From Cudoniella acicularis (lineage: Eukaryota; Ascomycota; Leotiomycetes; Helotiales; Helotiaceae): 26,519 nucleotides of DNA. The stretch is from positions 1-26,519 of the forward strand of contig JAAMPI010000761.1 in NCBI GenBank assembly GCA_013054445.1, in the 5' to 3' direction. The translations under genes and the position numbers were made by a program. The notes beneath the pieces were generated by a model, which was not told the DNA's origin, did not search any database, and saw only the letters and a program-made list of their open reading frames with translations. The stretch's first letter is position 1; each line of letters starts with the position of its first letter. Positions 8,737 through 18,399 of this stretch are shown here, one piece after another.

Positions 8737-9784
8737 ATGGAGACCTCACAGCCCCCCAGGATCCCTGGTGAGCATTATCCGAACGCATCCACATCTGTGA
8801 CTCTACGTTGACCCCCTCTTGTGGACACCGCGTCATCTCCAGTTCCTCAAGGTCTCGGTCTCGGTCTCAGAAACGACTCCAACTCGACCTCACCGACCAA
8901 CTTGTCCAAAACGTAATAGCTGCGGCAAAGTACCGTCGAGTGTCCTTAACCTCGTTCAGTCCTATCTGAATTGCACTGAGAAAGATCGCAATCTTACGCG
9001 CCTCGTCCGAAGTGCAATTGAATCCCTTCGCACTTCACCTGGGGCACCTCTCTTCAAAACCTCCAAACACCAGCTGCCTTTTTCCTTCAGCGGCAAACGA
9101 CAATGTTAGGTAGTGCAGCCTCTTGTTGTCCAGGATATATCCTCGGGGTCGCCTCTGGTTGCTTTCACCCACGAATCCAGTCGCTGCGACGCATTCGATG
9201 ATCGCTTTCCCAGGTGCACGGGAACCATAAAAGCGAAGGCTAGATCGGTGACGACAACAACAATGATCTCAGATATCAACCCTCACAACGTAGCAGTTTT
9301 GATCGCAATGGCGCAGGAAGCTCAACGTATCCAGTCAAGGTCAAAGTCGCAAGATCAGATAGCAGTTCTCTTCGAAGTACTTGAATCCCTGCGTAATTAC
9401 AATCTTCTGACCTCCCAGCAACTCACGATAATCGCCCCGACTCCGGATCGCGACGCCCTCTACGTCTACCGTGCCTCCGTCTCCCTCAATTATCTCGAAT
9501 CATTCATCGACATCCACAAGCCTTTGGAATCCGAAATACGCATATTCCGGGCCACAATACCATTCAACGACACTGCGATCTTGCTAGAAACTCTTGGCCA
9601 AATATTAGATATGCATCAGAGGTTAGAGGCAGCCACAAAATCAATAATGGCCATGGAGAAGGAGAGTTGGACACAGAAGCGTGCGGTCGATGCCGAAGAA
9701 AATCAACATCCTATTAAGCAACAGCGTTACTCCAAGTTACCACTTGCTAACATTGCGGCTCCAAATCGAATCTCAGGGGGTTGA
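8737..9784 (+). pseudogene. Disrupted hypothetical gene with an intact 173-codon 3' ORF
   Basis: I do not recognise the product. An ATG at 8737 opens a short frame followed by a GTGAGC donor-like site (8768) and a CATCTCCAG acceptor-like site near 8840, but the phases do not give one long protein. After the acceptor one frame is Ser/Arg-rich and then helical (LQLDLTDQLVQNVIAAAKYR); the next compatible segment is in another frame (LVQSYLNCTEKDRNLTRLVR). That frame meets a TAG at 9107-9109 and, in the same frame, runs on to 9784. The last part can begin at ATG 9263 for 173 residues: MISDINPHNVAVLIAMAQEA, then IAVLFEVLESLRNYNLLTSQ, then LYVYRASVSLNYLESFIDIH, mostly helical with a Lys/Gln-rich tail. 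Either the gene is decayed, or a short 3' gene survives alone, or introns are missed. Confidence 0.4.
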
Positions 9785-10867
9785 GGTACATTGTATACCT
9801 AGGCTGATATTAGATCTGGTCTACATTCTGGAGGCACTGGCATTGGCACTGGACTTTGAGTTCTAAGCTCTGGGCCAATCATCGCATGTCTTCTACGTCA
9901 GCGGGAGAAATCACGACGAAACCGTGGGTTCTAGAGAGGGTACAAGAGGTTGCAGGTGTGAAGGGTCATGAGGAGTGACTTAGCCGTAAGCCGGCGAGCT
10001 AGCTTCTCGGAAAATAAAGAAATGAAGACAATATAGGCGTCTGAGCCAGTGTGGCAGCTCAAGGGCTCTCCCATTTTGCGATGCTGAAGTGTTATACGCA
10101 ATGTTTTGTACCCGTAGATAATTAGAGGGTATACTTATGGTTTTCAAGTTGATAAGGCAGACTGGAGACGGAAACCGTTGCTCCCTCCCCCTTGCCACAT
10201 TCTGCCGCGAGCATTGATATGCTTATCCTGTGGTTAACATAGTTTTCTTTTAAGCGAACGAGTTAATAGGAGGAATAATTGAATGTTTGAATAGTTCTAT
10301 GATTTATGGAATATTTTAGATTAAAAGGCTATTTAAAGTGCCGTCTAGGAATTACAAAGTAGGACGTTAATGTTGCCGTGTATAGCGACGGGGTCCTAGA
10401 GTAATGGTTTTATGATTAAAGCTGTTACGATGAAGTGTGGTGTAGGAAGGAGAAAATTGTGGGGGATTATGAGCGAGGCGTTCTCGTTTTGCTTGTTATC
10501 GGGGTGGGAATTACAACAGGGGGGGGGAGGTGAATTGTCGAAGATCCCGCGTTGAGTAGCATTGCCTTTGCCGGCGCAAGAATTGGCGGTTATTGCAGCG
10601 CTCCCCCTTTTTTGTTTTTCGCGAAGTCGCGATTTCCGCTTTTGGAAATGGCTCGTGCCCAATCACTTCTCAACAAAACACTGAATGCAAGTTCACACGA
10701 TTTGCAAATGAAAGGAGAAACAATCACAAAGATCGCAGGAGGATGAGGAAAGCGTAAAGAAAACTTGCTCCAGCACTCGCGGCCCAAACGGATTTGATAA
10801 ATCCGATGAATGATGATTCCAAAACCTTCACATTTCACTCCCAGCACCCCATACCCACCCATGTAAC
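9785..10867. other. Intergenic region before the CAP genes
   Basis: No supported gene. It includes a G9 run near 10520. The frames at 10396-10662, 10552-10746 and 10590-10880 overlap one another on opposite strands and have low-complexity composition. The interval just left of 10868 is the likely 3' flank of the first CAP gene. Confidence 0.4.
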
Positions 10868-11422
10868 CTAAAAATCCCAAGCGCTCTTCCCCACCCTATT
10901 CCCCGCCGGCTCATACCTCGCAACAACAAACCACTTCCCCTCCGCATTCCTCGCCTTCCCCATCCCCACCTTCGTCGTCCCCGGCCAAACAACCTGCGTA
11001 TAATGCCCATACCCCCTCCCCTTTTCCACAATTTTTTCTCCATTATACCTCGATTCTTCAGCGACCCATTTTTCTACCGCAAAAGCGAATGTGGTTTCTG
11101 ATCTGCTGCTTTTGCGACAGTAGAGGTTTTCGCCTTGGTCTGGACGCGTGTGTTTTGGGGAGTGGCCCCATGTGTTGGTAGCGGCGAGGTGCTCGGCGTA
11201 GGATTGGGCGGAGGCGGAGAGTCGGTGTGACCATTGGAGGGTTGTGCGGGGGCGGTGCGTTGTTGTTGGTGCGAGGCGGCGTGCTGGAGGGAAGTGGGAG
11301 GGGTTAGTTAAGTTGAGGATGGGAGGGTAAGTGGTGAAAAGGGGAATAGAGGGAAGAGAACCTGTGTTGTGGGCTTCGAGAGCCTCAGAAATTTCTTGAT
11401 CTCGAGATATTGTCGCTGACAT
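10868..11422 (-). CDS. CAP-superfamily (GAPR-1/PR-1-like) protein, copy 1
   Basis: CAP proteins (CRISP, Antigen 5, PR-1) share a compact fold; known members bind sterols or lipids. With start ATG 11422 and one intron (11284-11361, 78 nt, donor GTTCTC, branch TTAACTAAC, acceptor CCTCCAG) the product is 158 residues. Motifs in order are EALEAHNTARR (residues 14-24), LQWSHRLSASAQSYAEHLA, WGHSPKH, DQGENLYC, FAVEKWVAEESRYN, then GHYTQVVWPGTTKVGMG and the FVVARYEPAGN end typical of GAPR-1-like members. The family His and Glu residues are present. No signal peptide is evident from this start. The frame is open up to ATG 11638, where a GTAAGT at 11572 could instead end a first exon, so the N-terminus is uncertain. 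A second CAP gene follows upstream on the same strand, clearly a tandem paralogue. Confidence 0.88.
   Translation of the reverse strand: MSATISRDQEISEALEAHNTGSLPSIPLFTTYPPILNLTNPSHFPPARRLAPTTTHRPRTTLQWSHRLSASAQSYAEHLAATNTWGHSPKHTRPDQGENLYCRKSSRSETTFAFAVEKWVAEESRYNGEKIVEKGRGYGHYTQVVWPGTTKVGMGKARNAEGKWFVVARYEPAGNRVGKSAWDF
11284..11361 (-). other. Intron of CAP copy 1
   Basis: GT at 11361-11360, AG at 11285-11284, with a textbook TTAACTAAC branch region. Removal restores AHN-T-ARR, the expected CAP sequence, in phase 1. The same position is occupied by an intron in copy 2. The intron adds no stop codon, so an unspliced reading is also open. Confidence 0.85.
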
Positions 11423-11937
11423 TGTGTTATCTGGTGTGCTGCTTCTCCTAGGAACTTTGCGTTCTAGATTTGTAAATGAGACAAGTTGTAGAAGTGAGAC
11501 ATAGAATTTGGAGGAGCTTAGAGTGGTTTTAGGATGTGAATACCATACGTGTTCACGAGTGATTGACTTACATCGGCATCGGGTTTGAAATTTAGTCAAC
11601 ATGGATAATAGGGTGTAATTAGAATTCTCAAATTGCATTGTAGATTTTGTAGTTTGTCATTGCTTTATTCCACTTGCCCCGTATGACTGTCATGTCGGGA
11701 GGACGTTACAACACTTAAAGGTTGTCAACCAACCACGAAATCGTATCTAATTCAAGTGGACTCATTCAAATCATAGGGCCATAAATAATCTTGAAGTGTA
11801 AAATAACAGCCAATTATTCACAAACTTGCGTCTAACCTTGGAAGTGTGCCTTGAATTTCGCGACACATAATGATACCACCGCCTCAGATTCCAGATGTAA
11901 GTACAAACATCTCATTAAACCCTATTATCGTCCACAC

Positions 11938-12816
11938 TTAAACATCCCAGGCACTCTCTCCTTGCCAATTTCCTGAAGGTGTATATCTCGCAACAATATA
12001 CTGCTTGCCGTCCCTCCCCATCGCACTCCCCATCCCAACTGCAGTAGTGCTAGGCCATATATTCTACGCACAGACACTTTAATCAGTATTGTTCAACTTC
12101 TCACACCACATCCTACGTGCTTGGAAGAGAATAAAGGGAAACTCACTTGCGTATAATGCCCATACGTGTGTACCCCTTTACCACCGACTGGCTCACCGTG
12201 GTAATATTTCTACACCACGATTCCGTCAGCTACTACATTTGCCCTTGTATGATCCTTGCACAGATAAACCAAAATACCAAAGGGGAAAGTCAAAGAGGCA
12301 AACCTTCTCTGCATTCCAGCTATCAACCGCAGCTTTCAGCGGCACTCTTCCGTACCCCTTCTGGAAATAAAGGTTCTCGCCCTGCCCTGGCCTGGTTGCC
12401 CTATCCGAATGACCCCATTTATCGGTACGAGCCATCTCTTCGGCGTAGGCTTGTGCTGCTTTGGAGAGTGTGCGGGACCATCGGAGGGGAGTGCGTCGTG
12501 TGCGTCCGTTGACAGGGGCTGCTCTGCGTGCTATTTTTCATTAGTTCATTTGGTGTCCGAAGAGGGAGATAGGAAAAGGTAAGAGCATACCACGATTATG
12601 CGCCTCCAGCGCATCAGAAACCTCCTTGTCTAGATTTACCGATGGCACTCTGTGTTCCCTTCGCACTTCCCGAGCAGGCGATGGGGGTCTCTGTCTCTGC
12701 TGTTCTCGCCCTGAAGGTCCTGCCGACCGCACATGAACCTGAACTACACGCTGTGCTTCCACGACATGCTTGAATCCCTCGCGGATATCTTTGGCTATTT
12801 GATTTAACTTGAACAT
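11938..12816 (-). CDS. CAP-superfamily (GAPR-1/PR-1-like) protein, copy 2
   Basis: Four exons assemble in frame: 12816-12591, 12530-12304, 12209-12147 and 12063-11938, giving 213 residues from ATG 12816 (270 from ATG 12987). Introns are 12531-12590 (GTATGC...AATAG), 12210-12303 (GTTTGC...GTGTAG) and 12064-12146 (GTGAGT...GCGTAG). The first 75 residues are Arg/Pro/Gln-rich. The CAP domain then runs DALEAHNRARR, LRWSRTLSKAAQAYAEEMA, WGHSDRATRPGQGENLYF, AAVDSWNAEK, YGHYTQNIWPSTTAVGMG and YIVARYTPSGN before a WDV end. Compared with copy 1 the canonical QVVW is QNIW. Introns 2 and 3 have no counterpart in copy 1, so the pair differ by intron loss or gain. From 12816 no clear signal peptide is seen; the 12987 start adds a mildly hydrophobic stretch. 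The gene appears intact. Confidence 0.85.
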
Positions 12817-12987
12817 TGCGGACGATGATGAGTTTTGATCTGCTTTTGCGTTTGTATTTACGGTTTGAGAGAAATAGGGGCGGGGTGGTGTTGATATAAA
12901 AAAATTATACTGGTTGTTACTCTGTAAGGTGACTGATTGGGCTTGAGCAATGAGGTTGTGAATAAGAGTCGCGGTTCTGAGATTCAT

Positions 12988-13952
12988 GCCATTTCATTCA
13001 AGTAACCGTCGCGAAGTAGGCAGTGCGATTATTGTTGACAACAGATTCGTAGTTGATAACACTTTTCCTCCTACCTCGCTGAATCTCCTTTTGCATAACA
13101 ATCGAGCAGTACACTTCTTCAAATCAACCAAAATTTGTTCCCGGTAGAGATCAAATCCAAGCAAAGATTATCAGACCACAGCAACCGTCCGTAGACCCCA
13201 CAACTCCAGCCAACTTGAAATTTGAACATTCTGTGCATGCATGCATGTCTGATCGGGGTTTTATATCTCCTCGACTGCTACGTACGCAGTAGAGCGAACT
13301 CGCACAAAACACTCGAAAATCATGAAATAGCCACAAAGTGAAAAGTGCTAAATTTCGAGAGTCAATATAAGATGATAGGCTAGATTAGGATAAATCTACT
13401 TTTTTTTCTTGTAACGTGTCACAGTAGTACAGATATTGAGAGTTATTACCTATTTCGCGATACTGCGCGTAAAACGGTCGAGATAAGGCAGGGGAGGTTT
13501 GCACGCACAGACTCTTTCATCAACGTCACGTCGATTTCGTTCTTATACTCCCAAGAATGCAACGATCCTGGGAAGATGACATACAATTCGTAATACATCT
13601 TTCCCACTCGCTCCCACCATTTGACCTGTAAACACATACCCAACTCAACTGGGAAGAAAAAAACGTCGGAGATGGAAAATGGCACAGAGATAGAAAATCT
13701 GTAAACCATTTGATGCTCACCCACTTGGGCAACTATAAACAACTATAAAATAGGGCCCTCAACAATGCACCTTAATTTGAATGTAGACTTCGCCTTTGAT
13801 TATACTGTTCACATATAAATATGTGCGGCATAATGGGAGGTCTAGAATTAAAACTTTATACCTATGGACACAGCATTTAAATCGAAACATGCCATTCCGT
13901 CCCCCACCTGATGTGGGAATCTGACTCCCTTTCGGAACATTCAGATCCACAA
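12988..13952. other. Intergenic region between CAP copy 2 and the esterase
   Basis: No supported gene. Short features are a TGCATGCATGCATG run near 13235 and a T-run near 13400. Minus-strand frames at 13446-13742 and 13759-13995 lack motifs; the latter overlaps the end of the esterase. The right part must contain the esterase 3' untranslated region and the left part the CAP copy 2 promoter. Confidence 0.4.
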
Positions 13953-16125
13953 TCAAGTAACGTATAAATCTAAAGGCCAACCAAGCGCAGCACACTGATC
14001 AACATCTCGAAAGGCAGCCTGCTTACTGGGCCATTGCAGCTGTCTCATCGGAAATCTGACAATATCGGACTTACTGATCGGAGCCCATTGCCCAGCTATT
14101 TCAAGTTGTAAACTCGTGTAATTATATCCGCGCGCTTTGAGAAGACCTTTGTCGGGGTTTGGGTTGTACGACCTTGCGAAGCTGGTCCAAGAATCGAGGA
14201 TGAATTGCTCAAATGGGAGATCGTTTTCGTCCCGTAACGGGTATCCCATTCGTAGAATGTTCCCAAACACATAGTACAATTCTCCAGAGTGACACTTGAA
14301 GTATTCTTGCTCGGGATCCCCATTTGGATGTGTTGGTGTCTTTGGAGCTTCGCATACAGGAGCGTTCGGACTCCAGTTTATTGTTTGGTAAGAGCGGGTG
14401 AACTCATAGAAGTAAGAATTTGGTGCAAACACATTGTTGAGTTCCCCGGCATAAGCAGCGGCTTGTTCGATACAGCGAAAAAGACTGTCCGTTGCAACTC
14501 GTGCTGTCACATTAAATACATTCAACGTGGCATTAGACCCTTCCGGTACTGGGAAGAGGCCAGATTCGGTTACAACAGAGGTGTTGAATCCGCTCAGCAA
14601 TGCATTTGAGGCGATAGCTTGCGAGACATTCGCCGTCTGAATATAGCTGCTAATAGCACCTCCATCATCCCTCATCATCCCCTGGAGTAGGTGTACATCC
14701 GAGAGCGAGTCCTGCGCCTTTGTAAGATCTAAACCCAGACTTGTAAGATATGTTCCATCCATAACCAAATATCTTGCAACAGTGCTTAAGGTTTGCAAGA
14801 TAGAAGCAGGAAGTGCGCGAAGACAATCAACCGTTGAGGCTGCCGATGAGCAATTTGTAGCTTCAAGTATTTGTTTTCCAGCTGTTGACATGCCCTCGTC
14901 AATTGTCAACCATGAAGAATACGTTGTCCCATAACCACCACCACCAAGATTACTCATTGGGATAGCAGCCTTGTATTTGCCACGGGCTTTTGGTGATGCC
15001 AGGATTGCTCGTACACTTGCAGCACCAGCAGATTGTCCGAAAATAGTAATACGATCAGGATCACCACCAAAATCCTTAATATTCGTCCGAACCCATTCCA
15101 GAGCATTGATTTGATCGGCGAGGCCATAATTTCCATTAGTCACACCGTCATCAAGAGCCAAGAAACCCAATGTTGATAGTCGATAATTCATGGCCACCAA
15201 GACAACATCTCCTCTCGACGCCAAATTTGCACCATCGAAAGTAGGATCGTTCGCTGTTCCACTTGTGAAACCTCCACCGTGTATCCAGAGCATTACCGGC
15301 CTGAGATTTTCTCCACCTCGACCATGCGCAGGGAGGTATGGAGTCCAGATATTCAGAAATAAGCAGTCCTCAGACCCATCAGAACCAGAGCCAGCTTGTA
15401 TACATTGCGATCCGTAAGATGTTGCAGATACATTTCCTCCTGTTCCAGTATATGGCGTTGAATATGTGAATCGCTTGGGCTGCGGAGCATATCGGACACC
15501 CAAGAAACGGAAGCTCAATCGATCTCGAAATCTAGAAGGTTAATGCGGCTCAAGTGGGATAATGATAGACATACCCTGTGATATACTCATTGTTTGAATG
15601 GACCGTCACTTGCCACCTCTGCGAGTCATCCTGTACTGAGATATTCGAGAACGGTGCTGACTGTGTGCAAAGAGCTGGCAGTCGTAAACCTGGGCTGAAA
15701 GTAGTATAATCGGATATGTGACCCTTGCCATCAATTGCTCGTATAGCTGTTGCATTCGACGCGATCCAATATTGCTGATCTGCAGAATATTTTCCTTCGA
15801 AAGTAAGATAATCGAGATTGGACTGAATGCTCGCTGTCTGCAACTCTGGTGCCCACAATGTCTCCCCTAGCACTTTACATGCCGAATCTGCTGATACTTG
15901 TGATCGAGGTGAAAGTAGTATAACCCCCGAATCTGCGGACGGGCTTTGAGGACCTAAGAAAAGGCAATAATTAGCATGATACGCGATATGCAGTTGGTGT
16001 TTCAACGTACCCAGGATATCATTGCTTATCAGGATAGTGAGGTCTGAACCGATGGCATTGGGGGAGGATATGCTATGGGTTAGTTGGACGATTGTCAGGA
16101 TCACGACCACCCATTTGAAAGGCAT
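13953..16125 (-). CDS. Secreted type-B carboxylesterase / lipase
   Basis: Serine hydrolases of this family cleave carboxylic esters outside the cell. Three exons (16125-16011, 15953-15575, 15531-13953) give 690 residues. Introns are 15954-16010 (GTACGT...TTCTTAG, 57 nt) and 15532-15574 (GTATGT...CTTCTAG, only 43 nt). ATG 16125 begins MPFKWVVVILTIVQLTHSIS, a signal peptide. Residues to about 165 form an N-terminal region of unknown function with a few cysteines. The alpha/beta hydrolase domain then shows FLGVRYAPQPKRF, SEDCLFLNIWTP, VMLWIHGGGF (oxyanion hole), FGGDPDRITIFGQSAGA (nucleophile Ser in GQSAG), MRDDGGA (likely acidic member) and CHSGELYYVFGN (catalytic His). It ends CAALGWPLDLY, usual for the family. 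Several N-x-S/T sequons fit secretion. All key residues are present and no breaks were seen. It faces the Zn2Cys6 gene across 2.3 kb. Substrate unknown. Confidence 0.92.
15532..15574 (-). other. 43-nt intron of the carboxylesterase
   Basis: GTATGT donor at 15574, branch-like ATTAACC and CTTCTAG acceptor at 15532. Splicing joins ITG to FRDRLSFRFLGV and is needed to enter the esterase domain in frame. It is the shortest intron in the window. Confidence 0.85.
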
Positions 16126-17553
16126 TTTCTGCTTCTCCACCAAAGGGGAATGAGATGAAAGTGGAATCTGAACAGGCAGAGCCTTTGAAGATAAAAAATC
16201 TTCACGTCAGAGGTCATACCCACCAAGTTCTAGGCACGGAAAAACACCTACAGTTTTCACAAAGGCGGTAGAAATAGCCTTGTCTCCTGCCGACTGGCAG
16301 GGCCATACACATCTCTGCATCAGTGCATCTATCTGATTCGAGTCGCGAGGTTCCTGCAGCGGGTAAAGCGCGACGAACGATTAACGGACAAAAGTTTCGG
16401 CTGAAGTGTTCGGGTTGGAGTTGAGGGCGCTGAAATCCATGGTTGAGGATATTGAGGTTCAGCAGAAGCCGGTGATGAAGGCAAAGTCACCGTTGCATAA
16501 AGCTCGAGCCTATCTAGGTGGTATCGCTCCATTGCACCATTTGCAGTTGCTTGCTAAGAGCTTATCAAGGCGACCACTTGGAAATGAGCTCAGGCGACGA
16601 ACGTTGGACTCCTGTCATACGAAGCACGGAGCAAACACTCGGTGACGGCTGGCCACGACAATATTACTCGGTGCTGGTGTCGTTGGTACCCGTGTCGAGG
16701 TTCTCCGTACTCTAAGGCGGTCCCAAGTGGGTGGTGATCAAACATGAGGCTATCCGATCCAATGCACGGGGATCAGGCTGAAATGCCAACGAGATTGGCG
16801 ACATGGCAGCGCGATATCAGCTTCGCCGGGCTCCGTAACAGACATCCCACGCCGCAGTGCCTAGGTACGTCATGAGCCGCTAGCATGAAACAGGCTTTGG
16901 GCCTCGGCTTATGTAATCTCGCTTCGGCCCGCATGGCTAGCACGGGCAAGGAACGGCCACCAGCCCGGCTGCTCCTCGGAGGAAACAAATGGCCCCAGCA
17001 TCTTCGTCCCAAGTCGTCCCCACATTTCTGCACGTCGTGTACTCGAGCCTCTCGCACGCTGCGACGAGTCGACGACATGGCTCATCCTTTTCCCTTCCTC
17101 TCAGTCGTCCCTTCCCCTCAGTCCCTTCCCCACGAAACGGCTCCTTCTGGCCTGGCTCTCCCGGTTTCGAGTGTGGGCTGTGGGTTCTGGAGTGTGGAGT
17201 GCGGAATGTGGAGGCTGGTCCTGTCTGGAGTCTGCACACCCTCACGATGGCTTCATTGCGATCATCAACCCGAAGCCTGCCGCTCCCTCTTGGACGGAGT
17301 CTTGGCTTCCGCCAACCAGAGGCCCGTGTTGCTCGCGCTGCCGAATGTAGACTCGACCGTCCCAATACCGAAGGCAGCAAGCAAAAGTCAGCGGCTGCAG
17401 AGAGGGTTCTGAATCTCGCTGGTAAACTGCTCACTTTCGTCCACCACTCACTTGTTGAGCAGTGGGTCAGAATAGGCTCAGTACTTCGTAAAGTTGGCTC
17501 CAATCTTAGTTCCAGCCTGCTTGCCCAGCCCTCACTAGCCGCAAAAAGCACCT

Positions 17554-17588
17554 GAGCAGCGGGCAGCGGGCAGTGAGCAGCGAGCAGC
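17554..17588. repeat. Five tandem 7-bp units
   Basis: GAGCAGC GGGCAGC GGGCAGT GAGCAGC GAGCAGC: five consecutive seven-base units differing only at the second and last positions. A small minisatellite in the divergent promoter region. Confidence 0.85.
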
Positions 17589-17622
17589 TATTCCTCACGC
17601 TTAACATGGCATTCCCAACACG

Positions 17623-17638
17623 CTGTACTCGAGTACAG
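17623..17638. promoter_or_regulatory. Perfect 16-bp palindrome
   Basis: CTGTACTCGAGTACAG equals its own reverse complement over all 16 bases. It lies 777 bp before the Zn2Cys6 start. A dimeric regulator site is possible; no binding protein can be named. Confidence 0.5.
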
Positions 17639-17740
17639 TAACCCATACCGTGGCCTGCCATCATGCCCTCCCATAGCGGCTCCTCACCCTCGTAATATTG
17701 ATGGCCACCTGCACTGTCAAGCACACACTGCTCTTGTACA

Positions 17741-17770
17741 GTACTGTCCTGTACTGTCCTGTACTGTCAG
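17741..17770. repeat. Nearly three 10-bp tandem units (GTACTGTCCT)
   Basis: GTACTGTCCT is repeated exactly at 17741-17750 and 17751-17760, with GTACTGTCAG at 17761-17770. Flanking TTGTACA and TACATC let parts of the array fold back. The units share GTACTGT/ACAGTAC with the palindrome 100 bp upstream. Confidence 0.9.
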
Positions 17771-18194
17771 TACATCAGCACACTACAGTTTGTTTTATTG
17801 CTGCCTTCCTAATATATTCTCTCCCCTCTCTCTCGCGCTCTCCACCGCTTCTCTACGGCCTTTCTCACTGCTGTCAATATTAAGATCTGCTATACTCGTC
17901 ATCGCCATCGGCTTCCATTCGGCCGCCACCTACCGAACCCCAGATTCTCGCTCACTTGCACCTGCATGAGCATCACAGGGTTCGCCACGGTGGAAAGCCC
18001 CCCTGGAGACCCTGGCAGGAGTTCGAGAGAGCACATCGTGTGAGATACCAATCCCCGCGTTGTATTCAGGACCTTCGCCCAAGCTTATCCCACTGCTGCC
18101 GCCGCCACTGAACCCCCCAGTCGGACCAGCCGCCAGCCCTCGCTCCACATTTCGCGGACGCACACGCATGCACCACCCGTTTTCGCAAAAATAG

Positions 18195-18302
18195 ATGGAC
18201 ACACGAGATACCGGTATTGTACTTGTATGTCCTCCTTATCACCTCCAGGTCTGCTTCTGCATCATCATCATCGTCAATTCAACGTTGCATTCCACGATTT
18301 GA
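18195..18302 (+). other. Upstream ORF in the Zn2Cys6 leader
   Basis: ATG at 18195 opens a 35-codon frame that ends in TGA at 18300-18302, 97 bp before the main start. A further ATG at 18227 opens a 143-codon frame that overlaps the main start in another frame and ends at 18658. If the transcript includes these ATGs they would reduce translation of the main frame. No transcription start could be determined. Confidence 0.4.
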
Positions 18303-18399
18303 ATTGCTCAAATACCGCTGGATGTCGTGCATCACATCCCTTTACAATTACCCCGCCCCCGCCTTTCATGAACTTAAGCTCTCTCTCTTCACAGACACC

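Larger units (their letters stand above)
16126..18399. promoter_or_regulatory. 2.3-kb divergent intergenic region between esterase and Zn2Cys6 genes
   Basis: The two genes are transcribed away from each other, so this interval holds both promoters. Part of it (about 16880-17560) is visibly GC-rich and gives long overlapping frames on both strands; none has a domain, and the strands mirror each other as expected of GC-rich non-coding DNA. The palindrome, the two tandem repeats and the upstream ORFs listed separately lie here. Confidence 0.5.

Noticed and set aside
10396..11043. Frames overlapping the end of CAP copy 1, including a Gly/Arg-rich one at 10828-11043
   Set aside because: They are alternative frames of the CAP gene and its flank, with biased composition and no motifs.
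13731..13750. Tandem AACTATAAAC / AACTATAAAA
   Set aside because: A two-unit ten-base near-duplication in AT-rich DNA; likely chance or slippage.
16773..17555. Long frames of 101-204 codons on both strands
   Set aside because: They mirror each other in GC-rich DNA, show no domains, and are Ser/Arg/Pro-biased; non-coding origin is more likely.
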